Positions 46,662-58,630 of a stretch of 64,000 nucleotides of DNA are shown here, one piece after another. The notes under the pieces were generated by a model. The model did no database searches. It was not told the origin of the DNA and worked only from the letters and a program-made list of their open reading frames with translations. The position numbers and the translations under genes are program-made. The DNA comes from Pholiota molesta (lineage: Eukaryota; Basidiomycota; Agaricomycetes; Agaricales; Strophariaceae): contig JACGCK010000070.1 of the NCBI GenBank assembly GCA_014925825.1, positions 172,976-236,975 on the forward strand, in the 5' to 3' direction. The stretch's first letter is position 1. Every line of letters starts with the position of its first letter.

Positions 46662-46930
46662 CGAAATTGTCGAGTCGATAGTAGATACTTTATTACTTTT
46701 ACACGCCTCTCCGAGGTCTCTCTCTCATCGTTGCGCAACTGGAAAAAACCATGGTGTATTTGCGATACTTGGTTTATATTAGATCTTGCGTATTAATGAG
46801 ATGGTGGTCATCAGAGCATTTCTTGAAATAGCGCAAAGCCAAGGTCATTATTTCTATACAAAATATCACAGGATATAAATCAGTATCACAAACGGTTCCG
46901 TCCTCCAGTATAATAGGTAGTCTGTACAAA

Positions 46931-48435
46931 TCACCGCGGGGTCATATTAACAACAAACATCCCCAGCTCCGGCCCCTCGCGCGCAAACAGATAGTTCAAA
47001 AGCCCCGCGAGCCGAATGCCGCCCTGCGCCAGGAGCTGCTCCACCAGCATGCGCTTCTCAATGACGCCGGCGTACTCCGGCGTGTCGAGGTCGAGCAGCC
47101 CGCCGTCCGTCGTATCCGGGTCTGAATCTTCAGGGTCGTCTGAGTCAGGGTCAGGGTCCGAGTCGGGATCGTCGTCCCCGTCCCCGTCCCCGTCCCCGTC
47201 GCCGCAGATGTGCGCGTGAGGCGCGTTCTCCGCGCTGATGCGTCCGTGATAGCGCACGTCGTCGAGCGCCTTGGGCCACACGATCTCGCAGTTCAGCATG
47301 TGCAGCGGTTGCGCCCAGTAGTGCGGGCACACCACCGGCCCGTCGGGCGTGATCTCCACGCCCTCTTTCACGATCAATGCCTTCACCAGTCTCCTCGTGG
47401 CTTGGAAGGCGGACTGCCACGCGCCGAGGAGGCCGGAGGCGGTGGTGGCCGCGTCCGCGTCGGGCTTGTCGGTGGGCGCCGCGCAGCTTAGCCAGTGGGA
47501 TGCGTTACCTGCCCAGGGGTTGAGGAGGCCTTCCCACATGATGCGCCGGATGTACGAGTCGTAGATCGTTCCGCGCAGTGCGCCTTCGATTTTGGGATAG
47601 GGTAAGGGGCGGGAATAGTTCCTAGGCACGGTTCGCACGGCTTTGGCGATGAGGTAGCCGTCCCAGAGGGAATGCAGATCTGACAAGAGTAATGGTCAGC
47701 TCGTATTATTTAATGGGGATTGGGCAGTGGTGCTGTTCAATGCAACGTTAAGAGTGGCTGTGCAGTTGTAGGCATCTCCGCACGAAGCAAAGGCAGCAGC
47801 AGGATGATGCGCAGTTGGATTCCAAGCAAGAGTTGACGGGCGGTATGGACAGTGCGTTCACGAATATGATTACTCACTTGTTTGCCGCCTCCCAAATCTG
47901 ACCTTTACAGAGTTTCCGCCTCTGTCCCGGCCTGTCAAGTGTAATGGTTGGTGCATATCGCCGACAAAGTGGATGAGGAACTTCAGCGCCTCATTCGCCA
48001 CTGCATGGCTTGCGTCATCGTTCACCCAGTCCTGGAGCAAGTGCGTGGTATTCTGAATCCCATCGAGCACGTTGATTCCCTGGCTCCCCGCCCAGCCGTG
48101 CGCTCCTGGGAACGCGCAAGTCTTGGACGGGTAGTCGTCTAGGGCTCCCACGTAGTGTAGCGCCGCCGACCAGCGCATCTGGTATTTATGCTGGTCTGCC
48201 CAGGTGCGACAGATGCGAGATGGCATTTGCCATCCGGCAACTCGAGAATACCGCAGAGGGTTGGTAGGACGCTTGGATGCAGGTACATCTGGGCGATGGT
48301 GGCCACTATTTCATGACCTGTAAGAGTGTTAGCTAACGCAAAATAACTCCCTCAGAGGCTTACCTGCTGCTCCCCAGGCGAAAGCGCCTGGAAGGCTCCC
48401 CAGTGCAAGGGCCGTAAACGTGGCAAGACGCGCAT
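46931..48435 (-). CDS. Secreted S1/P1-type zinc nuclease with acidic insertion
   Basis: An extracellular single-strand nuclease / 3'-nucleotidase that uses three zinc ions. The signal peptide MRVL-ATFTALALGSLPGAFA (start 48435, one base missing near 48427) is followed by mature Trp1 in WGAAGHEIVA, the N-terminal Trp zinc ligand. Further blocks: MYLHPSVLPTLCGIL, WADQHKYQMRWSAALHYV, SKTCAFPG, FLIHFVGDMHQPLH, DRGGNSVKVRFG, LHSLWDGYLI, IRRIMWEGLL and LDTPEYAGVIEKRMLVEQLL. A low-complexity acidic insert (GDGDGDGDGDDDPDSDPD...) of about 35 aa, encoded by CCGTCC repeats at 47100-47205, interrupts the C-terminal part. The intron at 47877-47680 is 198 bp, long for this genome. A second missing base lies near 48203. 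Confidence 0.88.
47170..47203. repeat. (GTCCCC)n microsatellite in the nuclease coding region
   Basis: Roughly five GTCCCC hexamers in tandem encode the Gly-Asp repeats of the nuclease. Hexanucleotide units keep the frame when length varies. Confidence 0.75.
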
Positions 48436-48791
48436 GCTTCAGTCCGACTTCAGTAGTTGTTCAGCAGGGCTTGCGGTGGTAGAAACGATGGATAGAGACA
48501 AAAGAAGACGAAGAAGAGCTATTCAGGATCCTTGTAGTTATACAAAACGGACAAGGACACCCTGAAGGATGACTGAAAAGAGGAGCTCGTTCCAACTGCC
48601 ATCGGCAGAGAATGCAGGCGTGACAGAATCATAATACCGAACTACATGTGACTCGGCGGCGCCGTGCCGCGAAAGTCGCGCTTCCGGTCACATGCCACAT
48701 ACACACGTGCGCAGAGGACAGCTCCGGCCCGTAGATCCGGATGCCTTACGTCGTTCTCCCTCACGGCCCTGCCTGCACCAAATGCTGCCAG
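48436..48791. other. Divergent intergenic region, nuclease / esterase
   Basis: 356 bp between the two start codons. No promoter element is certain. Confidence 0.45.
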
Positions 48792-50426
48792 ATGCCTACG
48801 CTCGTTCATTTGGTTTATATCCATGGGTTTCAAGGTAATGAATATAGTTGTCTAAAGCTGTAAATACACGCATGCTGAAATACTACAGGAAATGATACCA
48901 CTTTTCAGGTGGGCGCTGCGCTCGCCGCTGGCTGCCACCAGCTGGACTGATCACATATCTTCCGGCGACAGTCGTTCCCAAAGCATCTGCAAGAGAACCT
49001 AGCGGCTCGAATACCCCCGCACCTCGACATTAAGATCCAAAGCAGCCTATACCCCACGTACAAGAGCGTGAAGCCGATATCATACGCGACGAAGAACCTT
49101 TTGGAATGGTGAGTGAAAGCCCCACAACCGATATTTCAGGCTGATTCTGTCTCGCAGGCTATCTACACAGCCAGCTGGACCTGTTATACTAATGGGACAC
49201 TCTATGGGCGGGCTCTTAGCAGCAGACGCCGCCACGGATCCGTCGAATAAACCAGACCGATCCGCCGGCGGGAGACCGAGGCGCATCGTCGGCGTCATTG
49301 CCTTCGACACACCATATCTGGGCATGCACCCGCACGTTGTGATAACCGGCATCGCATCATTGCTCCCCAAGGGAGGTGAAGACGGTGCTAAAGAAGAGGA
49401 GTCAGAGCGGGCGATGAACGAACATCCTCAAGTGCACATCGTCGATGCGAAGGTCACGGACGATTGGGAGGCGTTCAAGAAACAGGCGCACGGTAAATGA
49501 ATATCAAACTTAATTCGCTGAATATATCTGATTACCAACCTGACCTCAGTTCATCCCCGAAATGCACCCTATACATCCTCGTCGTCCTCGTCCCACCTTA
49601 GCTCAGAAGAAATGCTCGGCTCATCCATCAGAACCCCCTCTCCGAGCTCTTCTCCCGCCCCCAACTTCGTCGACCACGCTCTCTCATTCATATCCACCCA
49701 GAACGACCAGCCTTTCGTCCGCTGGCTTCGCAAACACGCCGACGAGCCCTTCTCAGCCGCAAAGCGCTGGGTCGTCGAGCACTTCCAGTTCGGCATCTGC
49801 ATGTTCGACCCGTCCGGGCTGAAGAGCCGGTATACCCGCCTCGTCGAGTGGGAGTCCGAAGGCGGCATGTGGATCAACTATTTTACGAAGACGGTGCCAG
49901 AACGGGCGTCTGGAAGCCATGTCCCTGTGATGACCGAAACGACGAACGAGCGGCTTGAAGAGCAGATTGCAGACGGCGATGCGTTGCTGGCGAACGGCAG
50001 TCTCCCACCACCTGCATATTCAGATTCTAATATCGACTCTCTGCTCGTTTCTTCCTCTCCTGCTGTCCACACCGCTCCCACTAAATCCGATGCGAAATCA
50101 ATCCAAAAACAAGCAGACAAACAGCTCAAGCTCCAGGAAAAACAGGCCAAGCAAGAAGAGAAGGACAAAGCAAGCTCTCCAAGAAGCAAGAGAAAGACAA
50201 GAACAAGAAGCCCAAACAGGAGCGTCACTTCGTTGTCCTTCCCACCGGGATGGGGCAGTTCTTGGGCGGCATGGAGAAGTGGGAGCGGGTGCAGATCGCC
50301 GGCGTGGAAGACGAGGTGAACGCGCATACTGGGCTCTTTATACCCTCCCAGAATTTGGAGTATGAAGCGCTGGTTAACAGAGTCGCGGATAGGCTTTGGG
50401 ATGGTGTGATCGCCTGCCGCAGGTAA
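48792..50426 (+). CDS. Serine esterase/lipase of the alpha/beta-hydrolase fold (DUF676-like)
   Basis: The start MPTLVHLVYIHGFQG at 48792 carries the HGF oxyanion motif. Exons continue NDTTFQ, FPKHLQENLAARIP, KSVKPISYATKNLLEW and then VILMGHSMGGLLAAD, whose GHSMGG holds the nucleophile Ser. VIAFDTPYLGMHP follows. The C-terminal half is fungal-specific: FVDHALSFISTQNDQPFVRWL, MFDPSGLKSRYTRLVEWESEG and a Lys/Glu-rich coiled stretch. After one frame step near 50175 comes ERHFVVLPTGMGQFLGGMEKW to a stop at 50426. The family includes intracellular acylhydrolases; the substrate is unknown. It has no signal peptide. Confidence 0.8.
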
Positions 50427-50642
50427 AGCATATTTGATTGAATGATTAGATGAAATATATGTATAAGTACACTACTTATTAAAGTTGTAAATTTTTGTAA
50501 CGAAAGGAGCTTCGGCTTTTACCCCGGTTAGGTCTCCTCCGTAAAGTTTACTTGCAAGCATTGAGTATCAAGCATTATGCGAATTCGGCGAGTGGCAAAG
50601 GCAATAGTTCTGTTTCAAATAGGTATAGATTATACTGCAGCA

Positions 50643-52200
50643 TCATTTGCATGCAAAATCAAGAACGACACAAGACCTTCCTTCTACAACCGAAAAGAGA
50701 CGGTTGGTCCGTTCGTCGAATAATGGACGTGCACACCATTCATAAGGAGAGACCCACGTCCTAAAACGAGCAGCTGGGACTATAAGTGAAGGCACATCAT
50801 TCACTTTGGACTCGTCGCCCGGCCAAACGTAACTAGCAATTTCAACTGTCCCATTACGCCATGGACACAAGCCTTGTTAATGCCAACAGAGACTGCGTGT
50901 GTGTGGGACAGGTGAATGTTAGACAGTGGCTCAAACCATGGGTCATCATTGCTTTGATTTGGAATGACCAAACCATATACAGTGCCCTGCATGATAACAG
51001 CCACTCGTGTTGTGTGTTGGTGCAGATACGCTTTAGATATATGTGTGCGTTCATACAATGGGAGCCTAAATGCTTCCAGTATGGTTGAATCATAGGCGAA
51101 TCATAGATTCATTGGCAAGTTCGCCAGCAGGGACCGACTGAATGTTTGCGACATTGTAGAGGAAGATGCGTTTCCTAAGACGACAAGAAGCTTACTTCCG
51201 GAAGAAGAGCTATATGTTTCTACGTTGTGCTGTGAGAAAGAGAACAGTAGATGAGATGAAGGTCTTACAGGAATGCCGATCCAGAGCGATATGCAACTTC
51301 ATATGCGTAGAATCATCTGACTGAACCCAGTCACAGACTTCGATGGAAGAGGAGGAAGTTTCAAGAACCTCAAGATCTAGCCAGATAGCGTCCACGTAAA
51401 TCGCTCTTAGCGCTAGAGCGCGAAATCCGTTGCGAAGTGTTTGACTTTATTGCCGTGAGCATCGCTCACCTCCATGCCATTCAAGGTTAGGCGGTAGATA
51501 TGGATATCAGCGGGGGGTACATAAACACTTGGGGCAGGGTATTGTTCCAAAGTGTACCGGGGAATGAGACAAAGGTTGAAGGTCAATTGTGATTCGTTTG
51601 GAACCACATTGGCTTCCATAAGCCAACTTTGCTGAGGATTACCGGAACCTTCCCCGAGATCGATAATGCATTGAGGCTGTTGAGAGAAAGAACTGTCTAA
51701 ATCATATGCATAAACGCGCCTACAATCCCGTGGTGGCGAGATCAATAAGAGCCATCTCCCACCCTCCAAAAGCAGGGTGCAATCTTCGCCTGGATTGAAT
51801 GTTATCGGAACATTTCGCGCCCTTGGTGGCAGTTGGCCGGTCCAGCGCACCTCAGATGAGATGCGTCGCAATACAATATTTCGAGTTCTCCGCCCTCATA
51901 AGTATCGATTGGTCTTTCTAGGATGGGAGGAGCCACCAATTCAGCGGATAAGCGCTGAAACAAGTCATCCAAAGCGGCGTGCAGTCGATATTCCGACAAG
52001 CGCTTGCAAGTCTGAGGGTGTGAGTATTCAGTTACATTCAACGGTTGTCGTGACGTGGCTCCGGAATTTAACTAACCTGCCGACAGGCAAGGATATCTCT
52101 CCAGCCCACATACTGAAGTATGTCGACGAGAATTTCGTTGGCAAATCTTGCAGTGCAGAATTGCGCCGAGGAAAGAACCACTGTGAGGCTCGGTAGGATG
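50643..52200 (-). pseudogene. F-box protein paralogue, damaged
   Basis: It matches the intact F-box gene at 35409 along its length: F-box ARFANEILVDILQYVGWRDIL (about 52160-52080), LVAPPILERPIDTY, GGRWLLLISPPRDCRRVYAYD, PADIHIYRLTLNGMEV and, C-terminal, TVYGLVIPNQSNDD and GTVEIASYVWPGDESK. One missing base near 50861 separates the last two blocks. The first exon (acidic/polyproline) was not found upstream of 52200, so the 5' end may be lost. Either a decaying paralogue or a shorter gene with a sequencing gap. Function as for the intact member. Confidence 0.6.
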
Positions 52201-52905
52201 TTAGATTTCGGACAACTATGAGAAAGGCAAATTAGACAAACCTTTAGCCATATGTCTGAGCAACCGATTTCTAGCTAGAGCTATATATCTGGGCAACTGG
52301 TCTGAATTCCATTGAATGATAGATCTAGTAGGTGACAGCACATCCAAGTCGGTCCATACAGGTGGCACTACCAGAGCATATAGCATTGACCAAGCAAGGG
52401 TGGGGTGTCAACTTTGCGAACATCGCAGGCTGGAGTCGAAGGCATATAGAACGGTGATCGCATAGTAACAGAGCGTCAATGGAGTACAGAATTCATTGAG
52501 AGTCAGTTGCCGCGGTCATGGAAGGTCGAAGTCAAAATTCATAGTTAAAAATAACACAGGCGGTATTTCAGAATTTAGACTCCGGTATCGCGACGCTGCC
52601 CAAACTTTCGCTACAATTTCAGTTGGCTGCAAAATCTATAACAAAGCAATGTCCGTCCACTGTCGAAAATATTCGGATAAATGGCTCATCAATTATGGCT
52701 GGATGCCATGGATTCGTAGGACTACGCTCGACAGTTCTTAACTTCTAACGCTAGCAAGTGCTAGACTACAGAGTCCAGGCCACCCTATCTACGCAAGTGA
52801 TTCTCTGTGAGCTATTTGACTTTATTCGTGCGTAAAAACTGGGAACCACCATGTATCAGGGAACCACAATTGAGATAGCATGTAATGATATACCGACAGC
52901 TGCTT
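52201..52905. other. Gene-free stretch
   Basis: 700 bp with only short frames. No repeat structure or gene was recognised. It lies upstream of the damaged F-box gene and downstream of the next minus-strand gene. Confidence 0.45.
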
Positions 52906-54198
52906 TCAGCTAGATCTCTTAGGAAGCCTCTTAGGGAGCCTCTCCGCAAGGAGGGCCAGACCTGTCTCCAGTTCCTTCTTCCAGATTTTGGGATTTTTAG
53001 CGCCTGTCGCTGCAACCGACACCGATCGACGCCTTGGTAGTTTAATCTTGGACACGAGCGTGGGTGATGTTAGGAGCTCCTTCGCTGACGCAGGAGCAAC
53101 ATCGACATCAGTGTGTTGGACTGTGGGATGGACATCGATGGCAGAAGTCTTCTCTTTCGCTTGGGTCGACCGTGATTCGGGTGGCCTTTCCCGGTAATAC
53201 AGTAAAGATTCTGCGAGCCACGTATTTTCCATCTTTCTTGCGGCATCATTGAGAGTTTTGAGGCTATTGGAGACGAGCGAGATGAGGTCTGAGAGGGGCA
53301 TACGATAGAGTTCGGTAGTTGGGTAGAATATGTACGTCCATCCTACAGAACGTAAACAGTTCATGAATACTATGAAAAAGCGAAAGCTGGTCATGGACAA
53401 ACCTTGCATTGACCATTTCTTGCCTGCCTCATCTTCATTAAGACAGATTTCCGTGCGCAGAGCCCCAGTTAATGGTTCCGTATGTTCGACTACATGGGCA
53501 CCACGAGTGACTATCAAGTGCAGAGCGCCCCGCAGACGTTTCGCAATCTTGGCACGCATGTACGCGTAAGAGCCCATGCGCTTCTTGCTGGTCGCATTAC
53601 TAAACGTCATGGGAACCCGTCGCGCCAGCTTCCCCAGCGCAAGCGCCAGAAAAGGGCCTTTGGGCGTAGCATTCCGCGTAGGCAGCCCAAAGGTGCGTAT
53701 ATCATCTTCCGGATAGACTTGCTCCGTCCCATCGTATGGCAGAGGCCGCCCTTGCTCGTCCTTGCCCTTGCAAAGCACCGTGCGGCCCTTGATGCGTACA
53801 GCCGAGAACCCAGCGTCGTGCGCCATCTGTACACGTTCGCTCCACGTCATGATTGGGACCTCTGGGTACGGATTCATGCCGTGCACGAGACGCGCCACGG
53901 GGAATATCCGGGCTTCGAACACGTCCTGCTTCACCGATACCTTGGGGAAATGGGACACGCGCATTCGCGCTGACGGATGTGTGGGGTCGAACATCTCGCC
54001 ATAGTTGCCGATGCGATTGGGGTCAAGCTTGGAGTTGTAGCCGGGGAAGAATGCCTCTACACTTGCAGGATTTTGGAATCTGTCCTGCGCGCTGGGGTCA
54101 ATCTGGTTGTTCGCTGGACAATGGACACGACTCACGTTGATAGAAGTCCACCGTTTTGCCCTTGGGAGTTTAGCAAGATTAGGCCATTTTGGTCGCAT
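52906..54198 (-). CDS. Unrecognised basic protein (about 410 aa)
   Basis: One open frame of 430 codons from MRPKWPNLAKLPRAKRW at 54198. It very probably contains a 60-bp intron without in-frame stop (53399-53340 on the minus strand: GTTTGTCC...TTCTGTAG), which would join KKWSMQ to GWTYIFYPTTELY and leave 410 aa. The mid-part has a basic patch (SKKRMGSYAYMRAKIAKRLRG) followed by hydrophobic ALHLIVT. The C-terminal quarter is Ser/Thr/Lys-rich and ends KRLPKRLPKRSS. The basic N-terminus would suit a mitochondrial or nucleolar protein. I recognise no family. It is divergent from HPM1, with 147 bp between starts. Confidence 0.75.
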   Translation of the reverse strand: MRPKWPNLAKLPRAKRWTSINVSRVHCPANNQIDPSAQDRFQNPASVEAFFPGYNSKLDPNRIGNYGEMFDPTHPSARMRVSHFPKVSVKQDVFEARIFPVARLVHGMNPYPEVPIMTWSERVQMAHDAGFSAVRIKGRTVLCKGKDEQGRPLPYDGTEQVYPEDDIRTFGLPTRNATPKGPFLALALGKLARRVPMTFSNATSKKRMGSYAYMRAKIAKRLRGALHLIVTRGAHVVEHTEPLTGALRTEICLNEDEAGKKWSMQGLSMTSFRFFIVFMNCLRSVGWTYIFYPTTELYRMPLSDLISLVSNSLKTLNDAARKMENTWLAESLLYYRERPPESRSTQAKEKTSAIDVHPTVQHTDVDVAPASAKELLTSPTLVSKIKLPRRRSVSVAATGAKNPKIWKKELETGLALLAERLPKRLPKRSS

Positions 54199-54345
54199 GA
54201 ATAAGGTAACAGACGATCAGTGTAGCATGGAAGGTGGAACGAGAATGAAGGTTGCCGAAGGTACACTTCGTAGTGGTGGTGAAGACGTTCTGAGCAACGG
54301 GCAATGGCACAGCCACCGACTAAACTTTTGCCGTCAACGTTGACC

Positions 54346-55718
54346 ATGTTCAAATTTGATTTCGACATCGACGCCGCCGAAGACCTCACAGATCTCGGAG
54401 ATCTAGGCATCGTTGACCAACCCAAAGAACCAATCTCAGACGCGTCAAAACCAGTCCTAGAACCATTCTCAGAACTCTCCATCCACCACCTCGTTCGTCG
54501 TCTCTTCCACCACCACACCCCACGGCCCTGACGCTTCGAAAAATGAATACTTTCTAGCTGGACTCGGTACCACAGTTGATCTCGTATTCGCCTCTGCATA
54601 TCCCTCTTTCGTCTTCATCTTCGCGGAAGGCGACAACGCTTTTGCGTCGCGACCTCTTCGATGCACGATTTCAGCTCATCTCCGAAGGCGCGGGAGATAA
54701 CGTGGAACCTGGACAGCAAGGAAGTAATGAAGATGCGTCCGAGCAGAAGGAAGTCGATAGGAAAGCGCTGGAGTACCTCGATGCGCCGTCTGACTTGGTT
54801 CCTGGAATTTATGAGGGCGGATTGAAAACTTGGGAATGCAGTTTGGATCTTGTGGATTATCTGGATAGTCTAAAGGATGTGGAAAACTTTACAGGAAAGA
54901 AGATAATCGACGTGAGTCTTATTCCAATCATCTCATCTTCCAGAGTAATAATAATTTTCGGTAGCTTGGATGTGGCACAGGCGTCCCATCGATGTACATT
55001 TTCCGCGAGCTTCTAGATGACATCGAGCCAAACAGCGAAAAATCATCATCGCCAACCGAAATACATCTACAAGATTACAACGCTTCAGTCTTGCAGCTCG
55101 TAACCCTCCCCAACCTCCTTTTGACATGGTGTATGTCCTTCGTCTCATCTCATCTAATTGTGTTCTCAATCCTTCTCAGATATATCCATTCATGCGGACC
55201 CATACCGCTACACAACCAACGACTCCGAAGCAGCTCCAACGATTAACCCAACCACCGCAGGCGAACTACCAATTACCCCCGAACTCAAAAATGCATTCTT
55301 GTCCTCACTTCAATCGCTAAACATCACCGTGCGGCTCTTCTCTGGCTCCTGGGACACCTTTGACCCTCTCCACACTGCTGGACCCGGTGGATATGATCTA
55401 GTCTTGACATCAGAAACCATATATCGCACCGACAGCCTCGAGCCGCTGATCAATCTCATGCAGGCGGCATGCACAGGAAATCCACCATCAACCCTGGAAA
55501 ACCTCGTTTCGTCTTTACACGTCACAGACACGCCGCCAACGCAAGCTAAGAAGGCTGAGTATACATGTCTGGTGGCTGCGAAGGTGCTATACTTCGGCGT
55601 AGGCGGCGGTGTGTCTGATTTCCTCCAAGCAGTCGAAGGCCGGAAAGCCCGCGTCGACACGGTATTGGAGCGCAAAGCTGGTGTTGGACGGAAGATTATG
55701 CGTGTTCTGTGGCCATGA
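54346..55718 (+). CDS. HPM1: Protein-histidine N-methyltransferase Hpm1 (METTL18 type)
   Basis: A seven-beta-strand methyltransferase that modifies a histidine of ribosomal protein uL3. The start at 54346 (MFKFDFDIDAAEDL) is chosen over an in-frame upstream ATG at 54304 because MFxFxF opens the family. Family motifs: LISYSPLHIPLS, LLRRDLFDARFQLI, DLVPGIYEGGLKTWECSLDL, then KKIID across an intron to LGCGTGVPSMYIF (SAM-binding motif I), IHLQDYNASVLQL (acidic residue after strand 2), GGYDLVLTSETIY (motif II/III) and C-terminal VLYFGVGGGVSDFL. At least three introns (about 54500-54570, 54913-54967, near 55130). Confidence 0.88.
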
Positions 55719-55800
55719 TGTGGCATGCATGAGACCTCAGTCAAATACATGGACTTTTACTTTTTAATCTCAGAAAGAAAATACTCCGCTGTACAAAACT

Positions 55801-58308
55801 TCAAACCCCTGTCTGCGCCACGACAGCGTCGCTCATCCAGAATTGGCACCTCTCTACCTGAGCATCCGTGATAGCTTGCATTGCCGAGGCCGTTGAAACG
55901 TCCCCACCTCGAGTCAGCACGAGGTGCGAGCGAGCGGTAGTATTTGTAGCATCCACGAATTTATTCCAGACGGGCGACACCGATTTTCGTTCTGTAGATG
56001 GGTCGCCAGTGGCCGCGAAGGAAGTCCAGTATGCGATGGCCTCTGTTGAGAGGGCTGCTTCGCTCTGAGGAATGGTCATCAGCTACCTCGTCAATAAGAA
56101 AGAAACGAATACATACAGCGTTGAATGGGGTGAAGTAGTTGCCAGCATTCCCGAAGACACTATAATTTGCTGTGAGAAGTCGACATGTGCAAGAGGTCTA
56201 TCATTTCTTACTTCGTCCTGGAAAAAGAATCAGTGCTTGCAATAATTGACGTAGCATAGCCGTATGCATACCAGCAAAGAGATAATAGAGATCGGACGTA
56301 TGCATGGCGCCAAGATAGGGATTGGCATTGTATAACACTGTATCCGGTGCATTCCAGCTTCAAAAAGCAAAGAAAAAGGTTAAAAACAAGCGGAGTCTCA
56401 TACATACAAAAATAGACGAACGCATATGCAAAAACATTTTGAACACCTTTGAGCATGCTTTTTCCGCAAAGTATAAATCCCTGTTGCTGTGTCAATACCA
56501 TAGCCCGTCTCGTCGAGCGGAAAATAACACACATGCAAGTGAAAACGATGTCTCCAGCCATAGCGGTAGCACGCTCATACTGCGTCGAAAACGTACTCCC
56601 TGGCGCATCCGGCGCTGGATACAGGCTCAGCGCCTGCGTGATGGTGTCGTTCGTCTGCCCACATCAAGCATTCTCAATGAGGCGTCATCTTCGCAACAAA
56701 CATGAAAGGAGACCATACAACACCAGGCCATCTCGAAAATACATGCGTCCTGATGTCATCTTCCGTGACGAACTGCGTCGGCTTCCCGCCCGCAAAGGTG
56801 TTTCCGTCCCCAGTGCAATGGCCGCCGATGAACTCGACCGGGCTGAATTTGCCTGCTGTGATCAGACGGGAAGGGAGGTCTGGGAGGAAGCCGGTAGGAC
56901 CCTCGATGATCGGAGCGAAGGCGCCGTTGGGACTCCGGTTGGTGGCGCTGACGAGGGCGCCTGGGTATGGAGGGGATGAGATCGTTGAGGAAAGGCGCTA
57001 GGGTGCAGGACGTACCGATTGAGGCCTTTCTAAGACAATCCATTACAGGTCCATCGGAAGGTAGACATCCTGCGTATGCTGCTGCGTTGTCTGTTGCAGA
57101 ATGCTTGATTTACTAATTCCTTTAGCTGCGATTGACACGGCTTACTGAAATTCGTTTCGATCTGGTTTTCGGGTGCCGTGGGGCCAAATCCAATCGACTG
57201 AGCAATGACACGTTTGAAGGGAACTGGTTTTGAGCCTAAAATTCAAATGGATGAGTATAATCAACAGGACAGCCACTTGTTTCCAAAACATACCTCCATA
57301 GGCGACAGTCTGCATTATGACCGAGGCACCACCAGCGCTCTCACCCGAGATCGTAACGTTTTCTGGGTCGCCTGCGAACGAAGAGATGTGACGTTGTATC
57401 CACTCCAACGCTGCCCTTTGGTCAAGAAGGCCAGCGTTCAAGTCACCGTCTTTGGACACTTGGGACCCTCCTAAAAAGCCAAAAATACCTAGGCGATAGG
57501 TGATGGAGACTCCAATGATGCCTCCGGGATATTGGGCGACCCAATCATACATTGGGAATCCTTGTGGTGTCTTTGATGGATCAGTCTGAGTGCTTATGAA
57601 CGTTGTATGAACGAGATTTTGTCAAACTTACGCCATAATAAAATCCTCCACCCTGTTGAAGCGTCCGTCAGTCATTGTCAGTCTATTGTGAAAAGAAACG
57701 CACACACATGTATGTATACCACGACAGGCAATTTAGAGCCAACATTTGCATTTGTTGGCTTCCAGACATTCAGAGTTAAGCAGTCTATACGGTGCAAGCA
57801 GTTGAGTTACTGATCAGGCGACGTAAAGTATGCATACCTTCAGATCCTATTCCAACCACAGCAGGTCTTTGAATGCAAGCAGGCCCCCAGTTGCGAGCAT
57901 CAGTGACGGCTCTCGCCGATACATGCTCATTCAACGGCTGCGGCGCTCTGAAGCGTAGATTTCCAAGAGGGGTTGGGCATAAGGGATACCTCCAAAGAAC
58001 GCAACAGGCCCATTAGAGACTCCGGCAGGAGAAGTAGTGTTCCCTGCAAAGGCAGCATATCCAACGTTAACTACAGGCCTAGATCAGAAGTCAGGGCCGC
58101 GAGAGACGCCTTTGACAAGATCGCGAGTGCGAGGAGGGCGTAAAGTACCATGGTTCACCGGCTTTGGGGGACGTGGCATAGGTTGAGTCGGAAGGCAGGT
58201 TCATTTAAACAATTTCCAGCGTACAGATGCTTAATTGCTCCCCAAAGCCGTGGGCTTCGAAATCAAGGAGATGATCACAAGGTAGCGGGACGGTACAGCG
58301 AGTAGCAT
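55801..58308 (-). CDS. Secreted type-B carboxylesterase/lipase
   Basis: An alpha/beta-hydrolase of the cholinesterase/Candida-rugosa-lipase family. A plausible signal peptide MLLAVPSRYLVIISLIS starts at 58308. Exons then read VNVGYAAFAGNTTSP, FFGGIPYAQPPLGNLRFRAP, EDCLTLNVWKPTNANVGSKL, PVVVYIHGGGFYYG, YDWVAQYPGGIIGVSITYRL, GIFGFLGG and GLLDQRAALEWIQRHISSFAG, and the nucleophile elbow GDPENVTISGESAGGASV. The C-terminus at 56079-55801 has AIAYWTSFAATGDPST, the usual closing block. Many short introns cover 55.8-58.3 kb; exons between 56.1 and 57.1 kb, which should hold the catalytic Glu and His, were not fully resolved. The start is tentative. Confidence 0.8.
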
Positions 58309-58630
58309 GTCTGCGGCCCGCTGAGCACCACGAAATAATTGAGCGTTCCGCTCGAGGTGGACATGGGGCCGATGAACCGTTCCATTTGTTTTTGGTATTT
58401 AGTATGCTTTGGCCTTCTACGTGAATTCCACTGTAGGTATAACAGGGACTTTGATTTTGTGTTGTGGATGGATCGTCGTGGTAGTACGGAAGAGGACTCT
58501 CGGCTGCAGCCGATCAGATTTCTTTGTGCGTCTTGAACTCAAACTGCCACCATCAGATCCTGCTCGATTCAATGATTCTAATCCTGGGATGATAACTCTT
58601 CTTCAGATCGAACACCCAACCCAGAACAAG

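Noticed and set aside
52906..54198. Bacterial-type RNase P protein (RnpA) similarity from the KKR...RAKIAKRLRG patch
   Set aside because: Resemblance is limited to a short basic run; no fold-level support.
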